DNA of 64,000 bases from Welwitschia mirabilis (Eukaryota > Gnetophyta > Gnetopsida > Welwitschiales), in NCBI GenBank assembly GCA_051453625.1, contig JBOZIK010000001.1, positions 152,643,484 to 152,707,483 of the forward strand, given 5' to 3'. The position numbers were made by a program, and so were the translations under genes. How positions within the stretch are numbered: the stretch's first letter is position 1; the number at the start of each line of letters is the position of its first letter. This document shows positions 61,973-64,000 of the stretch, piece after piece. The notes under the pieces are model-generated. The model saw nothing but the letters and a program-made list of their open reading frames with translations. It searched no databases and was not told the origin of the DNA.

Positions 61973-63521
61973 TCCGCCACGTTCACATCGTTGTGTATCC
62001 GCCAGCTTACCTATCTCTACTTGTGCTCTATGCTATGACGCACCCTTCGACGCCATTGCCCAGCCCTGTTCTTCAGTTTGGTCGCCTTTCGTCGCATTCC
62101 ACCAACAGCCAACTTTCTCATGCTTAAGGCTGCTCTTTTGGTTGCCTTCTCCATGTCCTCTCTTGCACTACCCTGCGTTCCTGTGTTGCTCCGCTCTCCT
62201 GTGATTGGCCGCACCGTTTTCACAGCGCTATTTTGACAACGTCTGCTTAGCTGGCCTCTGCCATACCATTTGCACAGCGTCCTCCACCTCGTCTGAGTGC
62301 TACCTCCTGCGCATTTACTTCACCTATATGCATCTGCCTATTCTAGTACCATCAACGCACGCCTCTTCTGCCTAGGCATCTAAGCCTGCCAGCACATCTC
62401 AACCTTCACAGTCGTACGACTGATGTTTGGCATTTGATGTAAGAGATAAGATAATTTTAATTATTTAAAGGTTCTCTTTGCGGGCCTGCTCTCACCACTG
62501 CGGTAGCGTTCCACTGCACCTCATTTCTCTACTCACTTTGCACGTCACTGATTCTTGACAGCGCCTGCTGTGCACTTCAAAGTGTGCCTCCCTGTGCCTC
62601 CCACACGTTTCACAAGACCCTCTGCACATGTCCCCTGTGTGTTTTATAACGTGCCGTCATCTCAACACCTACACTTACAGTGCACCTGCTCTGCCTGCGA
62701 TGCATGGCACTCTTGCTGCCTCTTTTGTGCATTTTCAGTGTGCCTGCGTCGTTGCTTCTTCTGTGCATTTTTAGTATGCCTGCATTGCCGCCTCTTATGT
62801 ATGTTTTCAGTATGCTCATGCCCTGCCTCTTCTGTCAATGTGGTGGGTGGCAACCGCTTAATTTTTTCCAGATTTGACGCGTTTTTAGATTTGACGCCCC
62901 TAACAGATCGACATCCTCTTTCAACTTGGCAACGGTTCAGTGTTTAGCAGTGCCATCTTTGGTTGCCATTGGCCTTACACTATTGCGTGCCTCATGCAGC
63001 ATCATCATCTATGGCCCTGCGTTTTTTTTTTCAACACTCTTAACTCGGTGGTTTTCTTCCTATTTCATTCTATAGCCTCCTTCGCGTGCTTACGGCAATA
63101 CTCAAAACCTTAGCAATCGACTTAAGCACAGTTCCACTTTGAATCTCTTGACTAAGTACTTCAGTCTTTGCAAATTCCCTGACATAGCGGTTCTACCATT
63201 TTTGGTTGCAACGCTTCAATTTTTTTCTCACACGCCCTACCCACTACTATTTTTTTGGCAAAGTTTTTTTTAATTATTTCTATGAATAATTAAAACTTGG
63301 CAAAGTTTTTTTTTATTATTATTCATTTTGTGAAGGGCCTTTGTGATATATGCCCTATTTTGTTAAAGAGGGGCAAGTAGATAGTCTTTTTTTTTTAAAA
63401 AGGTGTATTTCACATATTGGTTGCCTTAGGGATTATTATAATAATCCCATAATTCTTTGGACTCCCTTTTCTATTCACACAGGTTGTGTGTTTTTCAACT
63501 CCTTTGTATTAGATTGCCATC
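61973..63521 (+). other. GC-rich Copia leader
   Basis: About 1.55 kb between primer site and gag with much higher G+C than its surroundings and many CpG sites. Open frames here (61959-62204, 62555-62947, 62680-62877, and minus-strand overlaps) share no similarity with proteins I know and overlap on both strands. It contains a 36-bp repeat (62705-62840). Confidence 0.7.
62705..62840 (+). repeat. 36-bp tandem repeat, 3.8 units, in Copia leader
   Basis: Units start at 62705, 62741, 62777 and 62813 with the core GCCTGCxTCxTTGCxTCTTxTGTGCATTTTxAGTx. The length is a multiple of three, so frames through it show a 12-residue repeat; this alone does not show coding. Confidence 0.9.
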
Positions 63522-64000
63522 GTGACGAAATTTGACATCAAAAAATTTGATGGCAAACTAAGTTTTTCTATATGGCGCATTCAGATGAGGGTCATTCTTA
63601 CTCAAAAGGGCTTGAAGAATGCCTTAGATGGAAGAGCAAAATAACCTGAGGCCATGTCCAACAAGAAATGGGACGAGTTAGATGAAAAGGCTTTAACAGC
63701 AATCTAGTTATGTTTATCCAAGGAAGTTCTCCATGAGGTCGTCAGTGAGACCACTGCTGCAGGTTTATGGCTAAAACTGGAAGCGTTGTACATGACGAAA
63801 GATCTCGCTAATAAGCTTCGACTTAAGGAATGTTTGTTCACCATTCGCATGTCTGAAGGTACTCCTGTTCAAGCACATCTCAACAAGTTTAATTCAATTC
63901 TAATGGATCTAGAAAATCTTGATGTGCATATTGAAGATGAAGATAACATTGTGTTATTAATTATCTCTTTACCTCCTACCTATAGGCATTTTAAGGAAAT
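63522..64000 (+). pseudogene. Copia gag, partial, nearly open
   Basis: From 63522 one frame reads VTKFDIKKFDGKLSFSIW at its start and runs to the window end. It is the typical N-terminal gag of plant Copia: FDGK, WRIQMRVIL, DELDEKALTAI, LCLSKEVLHEV, LWLKLEALYMTKDLANKL, MSEGTPVQAHLNKFNSILMD, then LPPTYRHFKE. Two stops interrupt it: TAA 63642-63644, where a CAA codon is expected, and TAG 63705-63707, where CAG is expected. The start codon is GTG where the family has ATG. All three changes are transitions. The zinc knuckle and pol lie outside the window. Gag packages the element RNA in cytoplasmic particles. Confidence 0.93.

Larger units (their letters stand above)
61696..64000 (+). mobile_element. 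Copia element, 5' part, nested in LTR B; continues past window
   Basis: LTR, primer site, long GC-rich leader and gag in order. The left boundary is confirmed by comparison: copy A reads CATCCTTCAGTCTACAATC at 48143 while copy B reads CATCCTTCATCCTA and then the LTR. It is the least decayed element in the window. Confidence 0.92.

Noticed and set aside
62555-62947. 130-codon Cys-rich frame in the Copia leader
   Set aside because: Cys richness comes from TGC/TGT in a 36-bp repeat; minus-strand frames are equally open, and it lies in a retrotransposon leader.
1-64000. CRISPR array, bacterial operons, phage modules, integrated virus
   Set aside because: No spaced identical repeats, no ribosome-binding sites with adjacent genes, and no viral coat, movement or replication genes. 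All enzyme remnants belong to plant LTR retrotransposons.

Overview
This is 64 kb of AT-rich, repeat-packed intergenic DNA from a large nuclear genome, almost certainly a flowering plant. The evidence is the content itself: decayed Ty3/Gypsy elements of the Tat/Athila type and chromovirus type, Ty1/Copia elements primed by initiator-Met tRNA, long LTRs, nested insertions, and heavy C-to-T/G-to-A decay. I find no intact host gene. The species cannot be named from the sequence. Seven runs of N break the window; at least two of them look like false gaps.

Layout. (1) 1-9044: a chromovirus-like LTR element (family L1). A left LTR truncated by the window start (1-1529), an iMet-type primer site, a 5.2 kb interior without recognisable gag-pol but with a cyclophilin gene fragment (3752-4015), a polypurine tract, and a right LTR (6711-9044). 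(2) 9065-17330: element E1, a Tat/Athila-type Gypsy with decayed gag, protease, reverse transcriptase/RNase H and integrase in order, then a 3' spacer and 3' LTR; its 5' end is missing. (3) 17330-20105: nothing recognisable. (4) 20106-24752: two more diverged L1 LTRs bracketing a GC-rich island that carries a pair of 137-bp units with perfect 10-bp inverted ends. (5) 24753-36000: element E2, LTRs at both sides, no pol, interrupted by a 5'-truncated minus-strand Copia fragment (LTR, primer site, gag) and a foreign GC-rich island at 30.0-30.3 kb. (6) 36023-61695: a minus-strand LTR pair (copies A and B, about 6.4 kb each once insertions are removed) separated by only about 80 bp that still contain a polypurine tract and a decayed primer site. 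Copy A hosts the Athila-like element E4 (36406-44097), itself hit by a Copia LTR; copy B hosts E3 (about 50314-56902), a pol-less relative of E2. (7) 61696-64000: the youngest-looking insertion, a plus-strand Copia with a 259-bp LTR, primer site, GC-rich leader and nearly open gag that runs off the window; it sits in copy B, and copy A shows the empty site.

How the parts relate. E1, E2 and E3 share a common segment between the coding end and the 3' LTR, so E2 and E3 look like non-autonomous relatives of an E1-like autonomous family. The nesting gives a relative order: the A/B LTR pair is older than E3, E4 and the terminal Copia; E4 is older than the Copia LTR inside it; the L1 LTR at 23.6 kb is older than E2.
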